A stretch of DNA of 19,402 nucleotides from Acidithiobacillus sp. (GCA_028065135.1 JAPTWR010000122.1:1-19402); one strand, 5' to 3'; shown: positions 1-7,448, counted from the first letter of the stretch. Program-made: numbers and translations. The notes: a model not told the origin generated them from the sequence alone.

Positions 1-126
1 ACCACCAAACTTCGCCGACAACACCTTCGTCAGCGCCGCCGTCAATGTGGTCTTGCCATGGTCCACGTGACCAATCGTTCCCACGTTCACATGCGGCTTC
101 GTCCGCTCAAATTTCCCTTTGGACAT
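1..126 (-). CDS. tuf: Elongation factor Tu, N-terminal fragment (runs off the left edge)
   Basis: EF-Tu is the GTPase that delivers aminoacyl-tRNA to the ribosome in the cytoplasm. Only the first 42 residues are in the window. They read [20 protein letters not shown] followed by [12 protein letters not shown], which contains the G1/P-loop GHVDHGKT (residues about 19-26), the family hallmark. The ATG (minus strand, complement of 124-126) is preceded by a purine-rich Shine-Dalgarno stretch, complement of 131-139. The gene lies 47 bp downstream of tRNA-Thr, the classic tRNA-tufB arrangement of proteobacteria. It is presumably co-transcribed with the three tRNAs from the promoter at 492-520. The rest of the gene lies outside the window, so integrity and copy number cannot be judged. 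Confidence 0.97.
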   Translation of the reverse strand, partial: MSKGKFERTKPHVNVGTIGHVDHGKTTLTAALTKVLSAKFGG

Positions 127-173
127 CAGACACTCCCCCAAGAATACCAGACCCAAGCAAAAACCAAAAAATA

Positions 174-249
<76 letters not shown>

Positions 250-257
250 CTGAACAC

Positions 258-331
258 TGGAGCGGGTGATGGGAATCGAACCCACACCATCAGCTTGGAA
301 GGCTGAGGTTCTACCGTTGAACTACACCCGC
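258..331 (-). tRNA. tRNA-Gly (anticodon TCC)
   Basis: This minus-strand 74-nt cloverleaf has acceptor stem GCGGGTG pairing with its 3' partner CACCCGC. The anticodon stem TCAGC/GCTGA encloses loop CTTCCAA with anticodon TCC, the T-arm contains GGTTCGATTCC, and CCA is encoded. It reads GGA/GGG glycine codons. It is separated from tRNA-Thr by 8 bp and is clearly part of the same transcript. Confidence 0.97.
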
Positions 332-391
332 ACAAATTAAAACTTAAACCATCTAGCCCTGCGCTCAGCGCGCGACACCACAAAATTCAAA

Positions 392-476
392 TGGTGGAGG
401 GGGGAGGATTCGAACCTCCGAAGGCAGAGCCGTCAGATTTACAGTCTGATCCCTTTGACCGCTCGGGAACCCCTCC
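392..476 (-). tRNA. tRNA-Tyr (anticodon GTA)
   Basis: This minus-strand 85-nt tRNA has acceptor stem GGAGGGG pairing with CCCCTCC. It has the long variable arm expected of bacterial class II tRNAs. The anticodon loop CTGTAAA carries anticodon GTA, followed by T-arm GGTTCGAATCC and encoded CCA. It is the first gene of the tRNA-tuf operon; its 5' end lies about 8-10 bp from the predicted transcription start. Confidence 0.97.
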
Positions 477-491
477 CACGATTAGCGGCGC

Positions 492-520
492 ATTGTGCGG
501 CCCAGGCTCTTCTTTGTCAA
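492..520 (-). promoter_or_regulatory. Sigma70-type promoter of the tRNA-Tyr/Gly/Thr-tuf operon
   Basis: On the minus strand a perfect -35 TTGACA (complement of 515-520) is followed by a 17-bp spacer and -10 CACAAT (complement of 492-497, four of six matches). The bases just downstream are GC-rich (GCGCCGC). A GC-rich discriminator of this kind is known from stable-RNA promoters that respond to ppGpp, so stringent control is a reasonable inference. It sits just upstream of tRNA-Tyr with no other gene between. Confidence 0.75.
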
Positions 521-705
521 GTGACTTCGCGCCTGTGGGTGTTCTGGTCACCTCTGGCACAGTGGCCAGCATTTTAATGACTTAATGCGTATGCAGCGCC
601 TTCGGCGCCTTGACAAAGTTGTCCATTTACAACATCCTCCACAGAAGTGGTCAAGATTTTTTGCCGGGCAGCTTCGCCTGGGCTTGAGAGAGGAGGGTTT
701 TAATA

Positions 706-1353
706 ATGCTACATACTAAACGTATCGCACTGCTGGTTGCCATCAGTGGCGGCCTTTTCGCCAACGCCGCTTATGCGGGTGATGGCTACGTGGGTTATGC
801 CATAGATCACGGCGCCAAGCCCCTTGTCACCAGTACGGGTATCTGCGTGCGTGGCGGGCGCCCGGTCACTGATGGCCCGGTGCCTGCCCATTGCGCCCCC
901 GCTCCCGCCCCCGTCCCCGTGGCGGTCGCGCCGACACCTCCCGCGCCAACGCCTGCCCCCATCGCGCCGGTGGAGCAGACAATTCTGGTGAGCAAACCAA
1001 TCACCATTACCGGCATCAACTTTAAATTTGATTCATACAAACTTCTGAATCATGACATCAAGGTATTGGACCAGGTGGCCGATTTTGCAAAAAACCACCC
1101 AGATGCCGTACTCGACGTCAATGGCTATTGCAGCAAGGTGGGCAGTTACGCATACAATCTTAAATTGTCCAAGCTGCGCGCCCACAGTGTAGCGCAGTAC
1201 CTGACGCAACATGGAGTGACGAGCGATCGCATGGTATTGAAAGGCCACTCCTACGATAATCCAGTCGCCACCAACGCTACGCCGCAGGGTCGATTTCTGA
1301 ATCAGCGTGTGGAAATCAATTCCAGCATCAAGGTTCAGAAGACCGTTCGGTAA
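706..1353 (+). CDS. Exported OmpA C-terminal-domain envelope protein
   Basis: A 215-residue protein expected in the periplasm or outer membrane, where OmpA-like domains tether the envelope to peptidoglycan. Residues 1-24 form a signal peptide ending ANAAYA before GDGY. Residues about 25-63 have Cys47 and Cys63, followed by a Pro/Ala/Val-rich linker (64-88). Residues about 95-207 are an OmpA_C domain, shown by INFKFDS, the YNLKLSKLRAHSVAQYL helix (Arg158), and GRFLNQRVEI. There is no N-terminal beta-barrel, so this is a short OmpA/Pal-like protein. It also lacks a lipobox Cys, so it is not a lipoprotein. The Asp of the usual GHTD/GYTD motif is replaced by Ser143 (GYCS), which may weaken diaminopimelate binding. 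Start: ATG with AGGAGGG at 691-697. It is monocistronic, closed by the terminator at 1375-1402. Exact role unknown. Confidence 0.88.
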   Translation: MLHTKRIALLVAISGGLFANAAYAGDGYVGYAIDHGAKPLVTSTGICVRGGRPVTDGPVPAHCAPAPAPVPVAVAPTPPAPTPAPIAPVEQTILVSKPITITGINFKFDSYKLLNHDIKVLDQVADFAKNHPDAVLDVNGYCSKVGSYAYNLKLSKLRAHSVAQYLTQHGVTSDRMVLKGHSYDNPVATNATPQGRFLNQRVEINSSIKVQKTVR

Positions 1354-1374
1354 TTTCTTCTCAGTGCTACAAGG

Positions 1375-1402
1375 GCGAGCCCACTAAGGCTCGCTTTTTT
1401 TT
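1375..1402 (+). terminator. Intrinsic terminator after the OmpA-like gene
   Basis: A perfect 7-bp stem, GCGAGCC (1375-1381) with GGCTCGC (1388-1394), has a 6-nt loop and is followed directly by eight T residues (1395-1402). It lies 21 bp after the stop codon, isolating the OmpA-like gene from ubiB. Confidence 0.92.
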
Positions 1403-1411
1403 GCCCCGGCC

Positions 1412-1441
1412 ATGACAGTGCGCGGTATCATTTCCATGATA
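1412..1441 (+). promoter_or_regulatory. Candidate ubiB promoter overlapped by a palindrome
   Basis: ATGACA (1412-1417) resembles a -35 box and CATGAT (1435-1440) a -10 box, with exactly 17 bp between them. A perfect inverted repeat TATCAT-TTCC-ATGATA (1426-1441) covers the -10 element and could be an operator. Transcription would begin only a few bases before the ubiB ATG at 1453, giving a very short leader. That fits the absence of a good Shine-Dalgarno sequence. This rests on consensus matching only. Confidence 0.4.
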
Positions 1442-1452
1442 GACTAGTCGCC

Positions 1453-3144
1453 ATGCGACAGTTCTTCCTCCGTTTTGTGCGTACGCTACACATCACCCGC
1501 GTTCTAGTGCGTTACCGCCTGGACGATGTGCTTTATTTCCTCCCGTTGTTAAAACCCTATCAGGCCATTCTCCGCCTTAGCCCCATGGCCTGGTTGGGAC
1601 CGCGCCCGCAGGGCACCTTCGCTGAACGCTTGCGCGAAGCACTCGAAACACTGGGACCCACCTTTATCAAACTCGGACAAATGCTTTCAACCCGCCGAGA
1701 TTTGCTTCCCGACCATATCACTCAAGAACTTGCGAAACTTCAGGATGCGGTACCCCCTTTCCCGTCAAACGTCGCCCGGCAGATTATCGAGGCAGCGCTG
1801 GGCAAACCGATTGAAACGGTCTTCTCTCAATTTGAGGATCGGCCTGCGGCGGCGGCATCCATTGCCCAAGTACACTTTGGACAATTACTGGACGGGCGCG
1901 AGGTGGCGATCAAAGTCCGACGCCCCGGTCTGCAACGGATTATTGATCAGGACTTAGCGATACTCGCCCTGCTCGCCGATCTCGCGGAGCGCTATTCTCA
2001 AGAAGGCCGGCGCCTGAAAATTCGTGCGATTGTTGCGGAATATGCCAAAACCATTCGCGGTGAACTGGATCTGCTACGCGAGGCGGCCAATGCCAGCCAG
2101 TTGCGGCGTAATTTTTTCGCAGAACCTGATCTGCTCTATGTGCCAGAAATATATTGGGATTACTGCGCGCCCCCGGTATTGGTGATGGAGCGCATTTATG
2201 GCATCCCCATCGGTCAACGCGATGCACTGCGTGACGCTGGCATTGATTTTGACCAACTCTCGCGACGCGCCGCAGAAATCTTTTTTCGCCAAGTCTTTCG
2301 CGATGCCTATTTCCATGCGGATATGCATCCCGGCAACGTCTTTATTGATCCGAAGAATGGGCGCTTTATCGCCGTTGATTTCGGCATCATGGGGAGCCTG
2401 GATGATGCAAGCCAGCATTACCTCGCCGAAAATATGATCGCATTTTTTCGGCGCGACTACCGGCGCGTAGCAGAAGCGCATGTGGAAGCCGGATGGGTAC
2501 CACCAGACACCAACGTACAGGATTTCGAAACGGCCATCCGTGCCATTGCGGAGCCGGTATTTGAAAAGCCCTTGAATGAAATATCCGTCGCCAGTCTTTT
2601 GCTTCGCCTCTTCCAGACGACGCGCACTTTTCAAATGCAAACTCAGCCACAACTCCTGCTGCTCCAAAAAACGCTGGTCAATGTCGAAGGCATTGCCCGC
2701 GATTTCAACCCGGCACTCAATATCTGGGAAATCGCCACGCCACTACTGACGGAATGGCTCAGTCGCCAGCGCGGTCCGCGGGGCTGGTGGTCAGAGATTA
2801 AACAATACTTCCCACAGTGGGGATTAGTGCTGCCCGAAATGCCGGTACTCCTACATAATATCCTGCGCCAAGCCCAACAGGGGGAACTGCCTCTGGTGAT
2901 TCGCAATAGCGACATCGACGGTATTCGGCAAGAACTGCATCATGGGTTGCAAAAACTTACCTATGGCGTGGGCGGTATATTTACTGTGGTAGGATTAGGC
3001 ATCATCGCGGCGCTGGAACATCGCTTGAATAGCCAGATACTAAATTTACCCGTATGGGCTTGGTTGATCATCCTGCCGACGACACTCTGGGCCGGGACCA
3101 GTTGGGTGCGTAGGGTGTTTTTTAGGCGCGGTGAACGTATGTAA
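1453..3144 (+). CDS. ubiB: UbiB/AarF/ABC1 atypical kinase for ubiquinone biosynthesis
   Basis: UbiB is a membrane-anchored atypical protein-kinase-like ATPase needed for aerobic ubiquinone synthesis, thought to help lipid intermediates reach the Ubi enzymes. The 563-residue product is close to E. coli UbiB in length. Visible hallmarks are the KxGQ motif FIKLGQMLSTRRD (Lys73, Gln76), the Ala-rich loop AAAAS (132-136) that replaces the glycine loop, and Lys154 in VAIKVRRPG. ELDLLREAANA (204-214), catalytic HADMHPGN (Asp290, Asn295) and DFG (309-311) follow. RYLAEN-like and QPQLLLLQKTL blocks are also present. Two C-terminal membrane segments lie at about 505-521 and 533-551. The ATG has little Shine-Dalgarno complementarity, but the sequence aligns with the family from the first residues. 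A LapA-family gene follows 48 bp downstream and is likely co-transcribed. ubiE, also in the quinone pathway, lies elsewhere in the window. Confidence 0.95.
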   Translation: MRQFFLRFVRTLHITRVLVRYRLDDVLYFLPLLKPYQAILRLSPMAWLGPRPQGTFAERLREALETLGPTFIKLGQMLSTRRDLLPDHITQELAKLQDAVPPFPSNVARQIIEAALGKPIETVFSQFEDRPAAAASIAQVHFGQLLDGREVAIKVRRPGLQRIIDQDLAILALLADLAERYSQEGRRLKIRAIVAEYAKTIRGELDLLREAANASQLRRNFFAEPDLLYVPEIYWDYCAPPVLVMERIYGIPIGQRDALRDAGIDFDQLSRRAAEIFFRQVFRDAYFHADMHPGNVFIDPKNGRFIAVDFGIMGSLDDASQHYLAENMIAFFRRDYRRVAEAHVEAGWVPPDTNVQDFETAIRAIAEPVFEKPLNEISVASLLLRLFQTTRTFQMQTQPQLLLLQKTLVNVEGIARDFNPALNIWEIATPLLTEWLSRQRGPRGWWSEIKQYFPQWGLVLPEMPVLLHNILRQAQQGELPLVIRNSDIDGIRQELHHGLQKLTYGVGGIFTVVGLGIIAALEHRLNSQILNLPVWAWLIILPTTLWAGTSWVRRVFFRRGERM

Positions 3145-3192
3145 GGTTCCGTTACAGCAACCACATAAACAATGAAGATAAAGGAGGGTGCC

Positions 3193-3534
3193 ATGTGGAT
3201 GGTCGTTTCTTTTTTGATAGCGGCACTGGCGGTCATTTTTGCAGTTCAGAACGGAGCGCCCGCTGCTATTCATTTCTTCTCATGGACGTTCGCACAATCC
3301 CAAGGCGTGGTCCTGCTCAGTGGTTTCGTCGCCGGTTTTATTGCGAGCATGCTGATTTATCTACCCACACATATCCGTAATAAGTTGAAAATTCGTCGCC
3401 ATGAACGACATGTCGCCGATCTTGAAGGGCGACTCAGTGTCGAACGCGGTAAGCGGGAGTACATCGAAAAGGAGCATGCCGCCGCTATGCGCGTCCAGAA
3501 AAGCAACGGCATAGCGACCGACGACACAGAATAA
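3193..3534 (+). CDS. lapA: LapA-family (DUF1049) inner-membrane protein
   Basis: This 113-residue protein has two predicted membrane segments, about residues 2-18 (VVSFLIAALAVIFAVQN) and 37-57 (QGVVLLSGFVAGFIASMLIYL). A basic, coiled-coil-prone cytoplasmic tail follows (about 60-105, rich in Arg, Glu and Lys). The pattern of an N-terminal helix ending AVQN, a short periplasmic loop, a second helix with a GFxxG motif and a charged tail is that of LapA. In E. coli LapA (YciS) sits with LapB and helps control LpxC turnover in lipopolysaccharide synthesis. No lapB is adjacent here, so the name follows family resemblance. I start at ATG 3193 because AGGAGGG (3182-3188) lies just upstream; an in-frame ATG at 3172 would add seven residues but has no ribosome-binding site. 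Confidence 0.8.
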   Translation: MWMVVSFLIAALAVIFAVQNGAPAAIHFFSWTFAQSQGVVLLSGFVAGFIASMLIYLPTHIRNKLKIRRHERHVADLEGRLSVERGKREYIEKEHAAAMRVQKSNGIATDDTE

Positions 3535-3556
3535 AACGCTGACCAAACGATTAGCG
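3530..3556 (-). terminator. Imperfect intrinsic terminator after the Sel1-repeat gene
   Basis: Read on the minus strand, CGCT (complement of 3553-3556) pairs with AGCG (complement of 3537-3540). Further inner pairs flank a GTTT loop with one mismatch, and the stem is followed by TTTTATT. It lies between two convergent genes and its T run overlaps the end of lapA. The stem is weak and I give it modest confidence. Confidence 0.42.
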
Positions 3557-3561
3557 GTGCC

Positions 3562-4131
3562 TCAAGGCGCGCCTACGGTCTTTTTCTCGACAGCAGCCAC
3601 TGTTTGGTACTCCGGGTGCAGGCGTGCCAAAGTGGCCAGGTTCCTGGTCGCCTGGGTATTTCCGAGCGCTGCCGCCTTGCGCCACCAGAGGCTTGCCTTA
3701 CCATAGTCCTGCGGAACCCCTTGCCCCAAGAAATAGAGATTACCCAAGTTGTACTGAGCGGCGGCGATACCCTGCGCTGCCGCCTTCTCCCACCAGTAAG
3801 CCGCTTTGGTCCTATCCTTACTGACACCTTGCCCGAAATAATACTGCATGCCGAGGTTATATTCTGCCTTGGCATAACCATGGAGGGCGGCTTTATCAAA
3901 CCACTGTGCAGCCAAACCATAATTTTGCGGAACCCCATCACCTAGGGCACAGCGGGTGCCAATCGTGTTTTCGAGCTTGGCGGTGGTAAGATCGGCGGGG
4001 TGGGTGATAGCCATATCCTCCAAGTCTGCCTTGGATGCAGACTGCGCTTCGGCCAAGGAAGTCGAAAGTACCAAAAGTGCTGCACCACACGCAGCGAGGA
4101 ACGGTTTAGTGAAATCATGATGAGCGCGCAT
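3562..4131 (-). CDS. Exported Sel1-repeat (TPR-like) protein
   Basis: A 189-residue protein with an N-terminal signal peptide (hydrophobic core about residues 10-25, cleavage likely after SLAEA at 29). Three Sel1-like repeats follow at about 52-87, 88-123 and 124-159. They share the pattern YNLGxxYxxGxGVxxDxxKAxxWWxKAAAxG, for example the YNLGMQYYFGQGV and YNLGNLYFLGQGV blocks. Sel1 repeats are alpha-helical solenoids that mediate protein-protein contacts, so a periplasmic scaffold or adaptor role is inferred; no catalytic motif is visible. The start at 4131 (MRAHHDF) is chosen because it gives a signal peptide and has GGAG 5 bases upstream. An upstream extension of the open frame has neither. 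The DUF2934 gene lies upstream on the same strand, 163 bp away. Function unknown. Confidence 0.82.
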   Translation of the reverse strand: MRAHHDFTKPFLAACGAALLVLSTSLAEAQSASKADLEDMAITHPADLTTAKLENTIGTRCALGDGVPQNYGLAAQWFDKAALHGYAKAEYNLGMQYYFGQGVSKDRTKAAYWWEKAAAQGIAAAQYNLGNLYFLGQGVPQDYGKASLWWRKAAALGNTQATRNLATLARLHPEYQTVAAVEKKTVGAP

Positions 4132-4294
4132 AGAAACTCCAGGCAGTTTAGACGACACCTTCCAGGTGGCGAGGCTACACCAAAAAGCCCGTATATCGCC
4201 AGAAGTTTTTAGCCAGCCCGCGAACCAAAACTTAAGCCTCAACAGAAGCCGACAGCGCCCAGCCATCTCCCTGCCGCACTCCATACCGGGCGCG

Positions 4295-4615
4295 CTAAGC
4301 GGATAGCTGGTTATCGATCCAAGTCTCCGCTGCGTACCAGTCTGCCTCGCAATCACCCCCAGCAAAACCGCGACTCTCGGCAAGGTAGTAAGCACATTCT
4401 GCAATCATGCGCTGACGATCCGCCGCAGACACTGCGGAAGACGTCGTACGTGTACCACCAGATGGCATTTTGACCGGCTTACGGACGCGGGTGGGGTGCA
4501 TCTTAGACGCAGAAACCACCTCTGGCGCCGTCGTGCGACGGGTCGGTGCTGTCTCGGGTCCTGCTGAGACTTCCTTCGGCTTTCTGACTCGTTTCTTAGG
4601 TTGTTCTTCCGCCAT
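4295..4615 (-). CDS. DUF2934-domain protein with basic Arg/Lys-Pro N-terminal tail
   Basis: A 106-residue cytosolic protein of unknown function. The C-terminal third (about residues 67-104) matches the DUF2934 pattern, with RMIAECAYYLAESRGF, GGDCEADWYAAE and WIDNQL. The first about 65 residues are low-complexity, rich in Lys, Arg, Pro, Thr and Ser. The motif RVRKP occurs twice (about residues 9-13 and 43-47), which looks like a disordered nucleic-acid-binding tail. Start: ATG at 4615, with AAGGAG 7 bases upstream and a promoter at 4655-4683. A longer frame to 4705 would read through that promoter and is rejected. DUF2934 proteins are small and uncharacterised; DNA binding here is my inference from composition. 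Confidence 0.78.
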   Translation of the reverse strand: MAEEQPKKRVRKPKEVSAGPETAPTRRTTAPEVVSASKMHPTRVRKPVKMPSGGTRTTSSAVSAADRQRMIAECAYYLAESRGFAGGDCEADWYAAETWIDNQLSA

Positions 4616-4654
4616 AACTGTACTCCTTGGACAACGCGCAAAAGACCACTTTGT

Positions 4655-4683
4655 GTAATAGCACAAGATAGCGGAGCTTTCAA
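4655..4683 (-). promoter_or_regulatory. Promoter of the DUF2934 gene
   Basis: On the minus strand, -35 TTGAAA (complement of 4678-4683) and -10 TATTAC (complement of 4655-4660) are separated by exactly 17 bp. The predicted transcript would begin about 30 bp before the ATG at 4615. I see no terminator between nusB and this promoter, so read-through from the rib operon may also contribute. Confidence 0.55.
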
Positions 4684-4744
4684 AGCGAAAGGTAACTCTG
4701 CCCACATTAAGAGTAAAGAGCGAAAACAGGCCATTCTTGATCTG

Positions 4745-5188
4745 TTAACGAGTAGCCTGCAATATCTCTGTCGCCCGCCACTTCTGCGCCAACTTATCCA
4801 GGACAGCGTTCACAAAACGATGGCCCTGTTCGGCACCGAAGTCCTTACCTAGTTCTATCGCCTCGTTAATGACCACCCGATAGGGGGTTTGCGGATGATC
4901 CCGCAACTCGTAGGCAGCCAGACGCAGAATCGCCCGTTCGACTTCGCTGACCTCGTCGACCCAGCGGCGATCCTGAATTTCTTGAGCAATGGCAAGGTCC
5001 AGTCCGGGAATGGCGGCACAAACCCCTTGCCAGAGACTTGTGAAGAAAACAACATCAGCGCCCTGCAAGCGCTCGGGGTCGGAGGTAAATTGCAACTCGA
5101 TCTCGGTGCAGTAACCAGGATTCATTTGCCACTGATAGAGGGCCTGAACGGCAGCTTGACGCGCCAGACGGCGACGATTTATTTTCAT
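4745..5188 (-). CDS. nusB: Transcription antitermination factor NusB
   Basis: NusB binds the boxA RNA with NusE (ribosomal protein S10) and forms part of the rRNA antitermination complex. The 147-residue product has the all-helical NusB pattern: the basic start MKINRRRLARQAAVQALYQW, VDEVSEVERAILRLAAYEL in the middle, and YRVVINEAIELGKDFGAEQG followed by FVNAVLDKLA at the end. It starts 9 bp after the ribH stop with only a weak Shine-Dalgarno sequence, suggesting translational coupling. ribH-nusB is a very common proteobacterial pairing. It is the last gene of the glyA-rib operon; no convincing terminator follows. Confidence 0.95.
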   Translation of the reverse strand: MKINRRRLARQAAVQALYQWQMNPGYCTEIELQFTSDPERLQGADVVFFTSLWQGVCAAIPGLDLAIAQEIQDRRWVDEVSEVERAILRLAAYELRDHPQTPYRVVINEAIELGKDFGAEQGHRFVNAVLDKLAQKWRATEILQATR

Positions 5189-5197
5189 GGGCGCTGT

Positions 5198-5662
5198 TCA
5201 GATCTGACGCAACAACTGCACCATTTCCAGCGCAGTCATCGCCGCATCAAAGCCTTTATTACCTGCTTTGGTACCGGCGCGCTCAATGGCCTGCTCAATG
5301 CTATCCGTGGTCAGCACCCCAAAAATTACCGGGACCCCCGTATCCATGGATACCTGGGCCACCCCCTTGGACACTTCGGCCGCGACATAATCGAAATGCG
5401 GGGTACTGCCACGAATCACCGCGCCCAAACAAATCACCGCATCATAATTACCGCTGCGCGCCAGTTTCTGCGCGACCAGCGGCATTTCATAAGCGCCGGG
5501 AACATAAACGACGTGGAGCTGTTCTTCTTCGGCACCGTGACGGCGCAACGCGTCGATGGCTCCCTGCTCCAACTGCTGGGTGATAAAGTTGTTGAAGCGG
5601 CTGACCAACAGGGCAAAACGATGCTCACCAGCCTGCAAACTGCCGTCGATATGACGAATCAT
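5198..5662 (-). CDS. ribH: 6,7-dimethyl-8-ribityllumazine synthase
   Basis: RibH condenses 3,4-dihydroxy-2-butanone 4-phosphate with 5-amino-6-ribitylaminouracil to give lumazine, the penultimate step of riboflavin synthesis. It usually forms a 60-mer or decamer in the cytoplasm. The 154 residues match the family length. Visible motifs are RFN (22-24), VPGAYEMPL (54-62), [14 protein letters not shown] with catalytic His89, and the GVLTTDS loop near 115. The C-terminal [13 protein letters not shown] block is typical. Its ATG overlaps the stop of the upstream ribBA gene (ATGA), and GAGGA lies about 7 bases upstream of the start. Confidence 0.97.
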   Translation of the reverse strand: MIRHIDGSLQAGEHRFALLVSRFNNFITQQLEQGAIDALRRHGAEEEQLHVVYVPGAYEMPLVAQKLARSGNYDAVICLGAVIRGSTPHFDYVAAEVSKGVAQVSMDTGVPVIFGVLTTDSIEQAIERAGTKAGNKGFDAAMTALEMVQLLRQI

Positions 5663-6792
5663 GACTCATCCTCGGAAACTTCTTGAAAGGGACGCTGGCC
5701 GACGATCTCCAGACCGAAACCGCCGATACCACGGTACTGAAACTGGCTGTCGCTCAGGACCACCGCCTGATGTACCCCCAGATCGGAGAGAATCTGAGCA
5801 CCAATACCAAAAGTGCGCAGAACGCGTCCGGCGTCTCCGGCCTGACCCGGCCCCTTGGGTTTTTCAGGCAGCGCGGCAACCTCCCGCAGGAGTTCTTCGA
5901 TACTCTCCTGGTGGTGGAGGTAAACCAGCACACCGCGACCTTCCTCAGCGATGCGCCGCAAAGCCACGGTGCTTGGACTGGCTTCACCGGCGAACAGATC
6001 ATTCAGTATTTTGCCAACCTGTACCCGCACCAGTACGGGTTCATCACGCGCTTCCAGGTCGCCAAGGACCAAGGCGAAATGCGTTTCGCGGGCGACCCAG
6101 TCACGATAGATATGGAGCTGGAAGACGCCGTATGGCGTGTGCCACGGGCCGCTCGCCTCGCGCTGTACGATGCGCTCCCGCTCCAGGCGATAACGGATGA
6201 GGTCGGCAATAGTGCCAATTTTGAGACCGTGCTCCGCCGCATAGGGAAGCAGGTCGGGCAAACGCGCCATTTCACCATCGGCGTTGAGAATTTCGCAGAT
6301 GACGCCAGCGGGTTTGCAGCCAGCCAGCCGGGCAAGGTCTACCGCCGCTTCCGTATGACCGGCACGGACCAAGACACCCCCGGCTTCCGCCGCTAACGGA
6401 AATATGTGTCCAGGCATCACAATATCCTCAGGACCCGCATCATCGGCGATGGCCGCCTGAATCGTCGCGGCGCGGTCGGCGGCGGAAATGCCGGTGGTGA
6501 CACCACGGGCAGCCTCGATCGAGACCGTGAACGCGGTGCCTAGGCTGGCAGTGTTGTGGCCTACCATCTGCGGGAGGCGCAATTGCTCGCAACGCTCGCG
6601 GGTGAGGGGCAAACACACCAGACCACGCGCCTGCGAGACCATGAAGTTGATAGCGGTGGGCGTCACGAACTCTGCCGCCATAATGAGATCGCCTTCGTTT
6701 TCACGCCCCTCATCATCCATCAGGATCACCATGCGTCCGGCGGCAATGTCGGCAATGATGTCCTCGGCGGGACTGATTTTGGCACTGCTCAT
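5659..6792 (-). CDS. ribB: DHBP synthase fused to a degenerate GTP cyclohydrolase II domain (RibBA/RibBX type)
   Basis: The N-terminal half (residues about 7-205) is 3,4-dihydroxy-2-butanone 4-phosphate synthase, which makes the four-carbon unit of riboflavin from ribulose 5-phosphate with Mg2+. [10 protein letters not shown] (Glu31, Glu33, Asp35), the [16 protein letters not shown] block (His146, Glu148) and [13 protein letters not shown] are all present. The C-terminal half (about 213-377) aligns with GTP cyclohydrolase II but lacks the zinc-binding C-x10-C-x-C motif. Where VRVHSECLTGD...RCDCG is expected, the sequence reads [13 protein letters not shown] then AGEASPSTV, with no Cys. The downstream GCHII substrate motifs are also poorly kept. 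This matches the RibBX variant described in proteobacteria, in which the second domain has no cyclohydrolase activity. A free-standing RibA is therefore expected elsewhere. It overlaps ribE by 4 bp upstream and ribH by 4 bp downstream. Confidence 0.93.
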   Translation of the reverse strand: MSSAKISPAEDIIADIAAGRMVILMDDEGRENEGDLIMAAEFVTPTAINFMVSQARGLVCLPLTRERCEQLRLPQMVGHNTASLGTAFTVSIEAARGVTTGISAADRAATIQAAIADDAGPEDIVMPGHIFPLAAEAGGVLVRAGHTEAAVDLARLAGCKPAGVICEILNADGEMARLPDLLPYAAEHGLKIGTIADLIRYRLERERIVQREASGPWHTPYGVFQLHIYRDWVARETHFALVLGDLEARDEPVLVRVQVGKILNDLFAGEASPSTVALRRIAEEGRGVLVYLHHQESIEELLREVAALPEKPKGPGQAGDAGRVLRTFGIGAQILSDLGVHQAVVLSDSQFQYRGIGGFGLEIVGQRPFQEVSEDES

Positions 6793-7445
6793 GCGAGGAA
6801 CCCTTTTGCGGCCAGCGAATCACCTGTAATTTTCGATTTTAACCCGGACCCGGGGTCTGTGGCCACCCAACGCTCCACATAACGAGCGACAAGATCCACC
6901 TCCAGATTAACCGCCTGTCCGGAGCGCCACTGCGCGGCCGTCGTCTGCGCTAGCGTGTGGGGAATAATATTGAGCATAAACAGGTCACCATGGAGCGCAT
7001 TGATGGTCAGGCTGATGCCGTCCACGCAAATGCTGCCCTTGGCGGCAATATAACGCAGCAGATTCGGCGGCGCGGCAATGGCAAACACCTGCGAACGTCC
7101 CGACGCGCTCACGTCGCGAATATGTCCGACACCATCCACATGGCCAGCGACCAAATGGCCCCCCAGGCGATCGGCCAGACGCAAGGCCTTTTCCAAATTG
7201 ACCGGGCTGCCCGGCCGCAGATGACCAAGAAGGGTTTTGTCGAGGGTTTCGCGAGAGACATCGGCGGCAAAAGCATCGCGCTGGAGTTCCACCACCGTCA
7301 GGCAAACACCGGAAACCGCAATACTGTCACCCAATTGGACATCGCTGAGATCAAGTTTCCCGGTGGCGACAATCATCCGCAAGTCATCATTCTGCGGTAC
7401 CATACCGCGAATCTGGCCCAAGGCCTGAATAATTCCGGTAAACAT
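6789..7445 (-). CDS. ribE: Riboflavin synthase, alpha subunit
   Basis: This enzyme dismutates two 6,7-dimethyl-8-ribityllumazine molecules into riboflavin and 5-amino-6-ribitylaminouracil, the last step of the pathway. The 218-residue product starts with the family hallmark [10 protein letters not shown]. It has two tandem lumazine-binding barrels, about residues 1-97 ([13 protein letters not shown], then [13 protein letters not shown]) and 98-195 ([37 protein letters not shown]). It follows ribD with a 3-bp gap; AGGAG inside the end of ribD serves as ribosome-binding site. Its stop overlaps the ribBA start (ATGA). In E. coli the same enzyme has also been called RibC. Confidence 0.97.
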   Translation of the reverse strand: MFTGIIQALGQIRGMVPQNDDLRMIVATGKLDLSDVQLGDSIAVSGVCLTVVELQRDAFAADVSRETLDKTLLGHLRPGSPVNLEKALRLADRLGGHLVAGHVDGVGHIRDVSASGRSQVFAIAAPPNLLRYIAAKGSICVDGISLTINALHGDLFMLNIIPHTLAQTTAAQWRSGQAVNLEVDLVARYVERWVATDPGSGLKSKITGDSLAAKGFLA

Positions 7446-7448
7446 CGC

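Noticed and set aside
596..608. Hairpin GCGCC-TTC-GGCGC as a terminator
   Set aside because: No T run follows on either strand and no gene ends into it.
610..638. Perfect TTGACA at 610-615 as promoter of the OmpA-like gene
   Set aside because: No acceptable -10 box lies 16-18 bp downstream (CATCCT at best), so I could not support it; the real promoter of that gene remains unplaced.
4889..5686. A 265-codon plus-strand open frame over nusB and ribH
   Set aside because: It is antisense to clear NusB and RibH coding sequence and has low-complexity, family-free translation.
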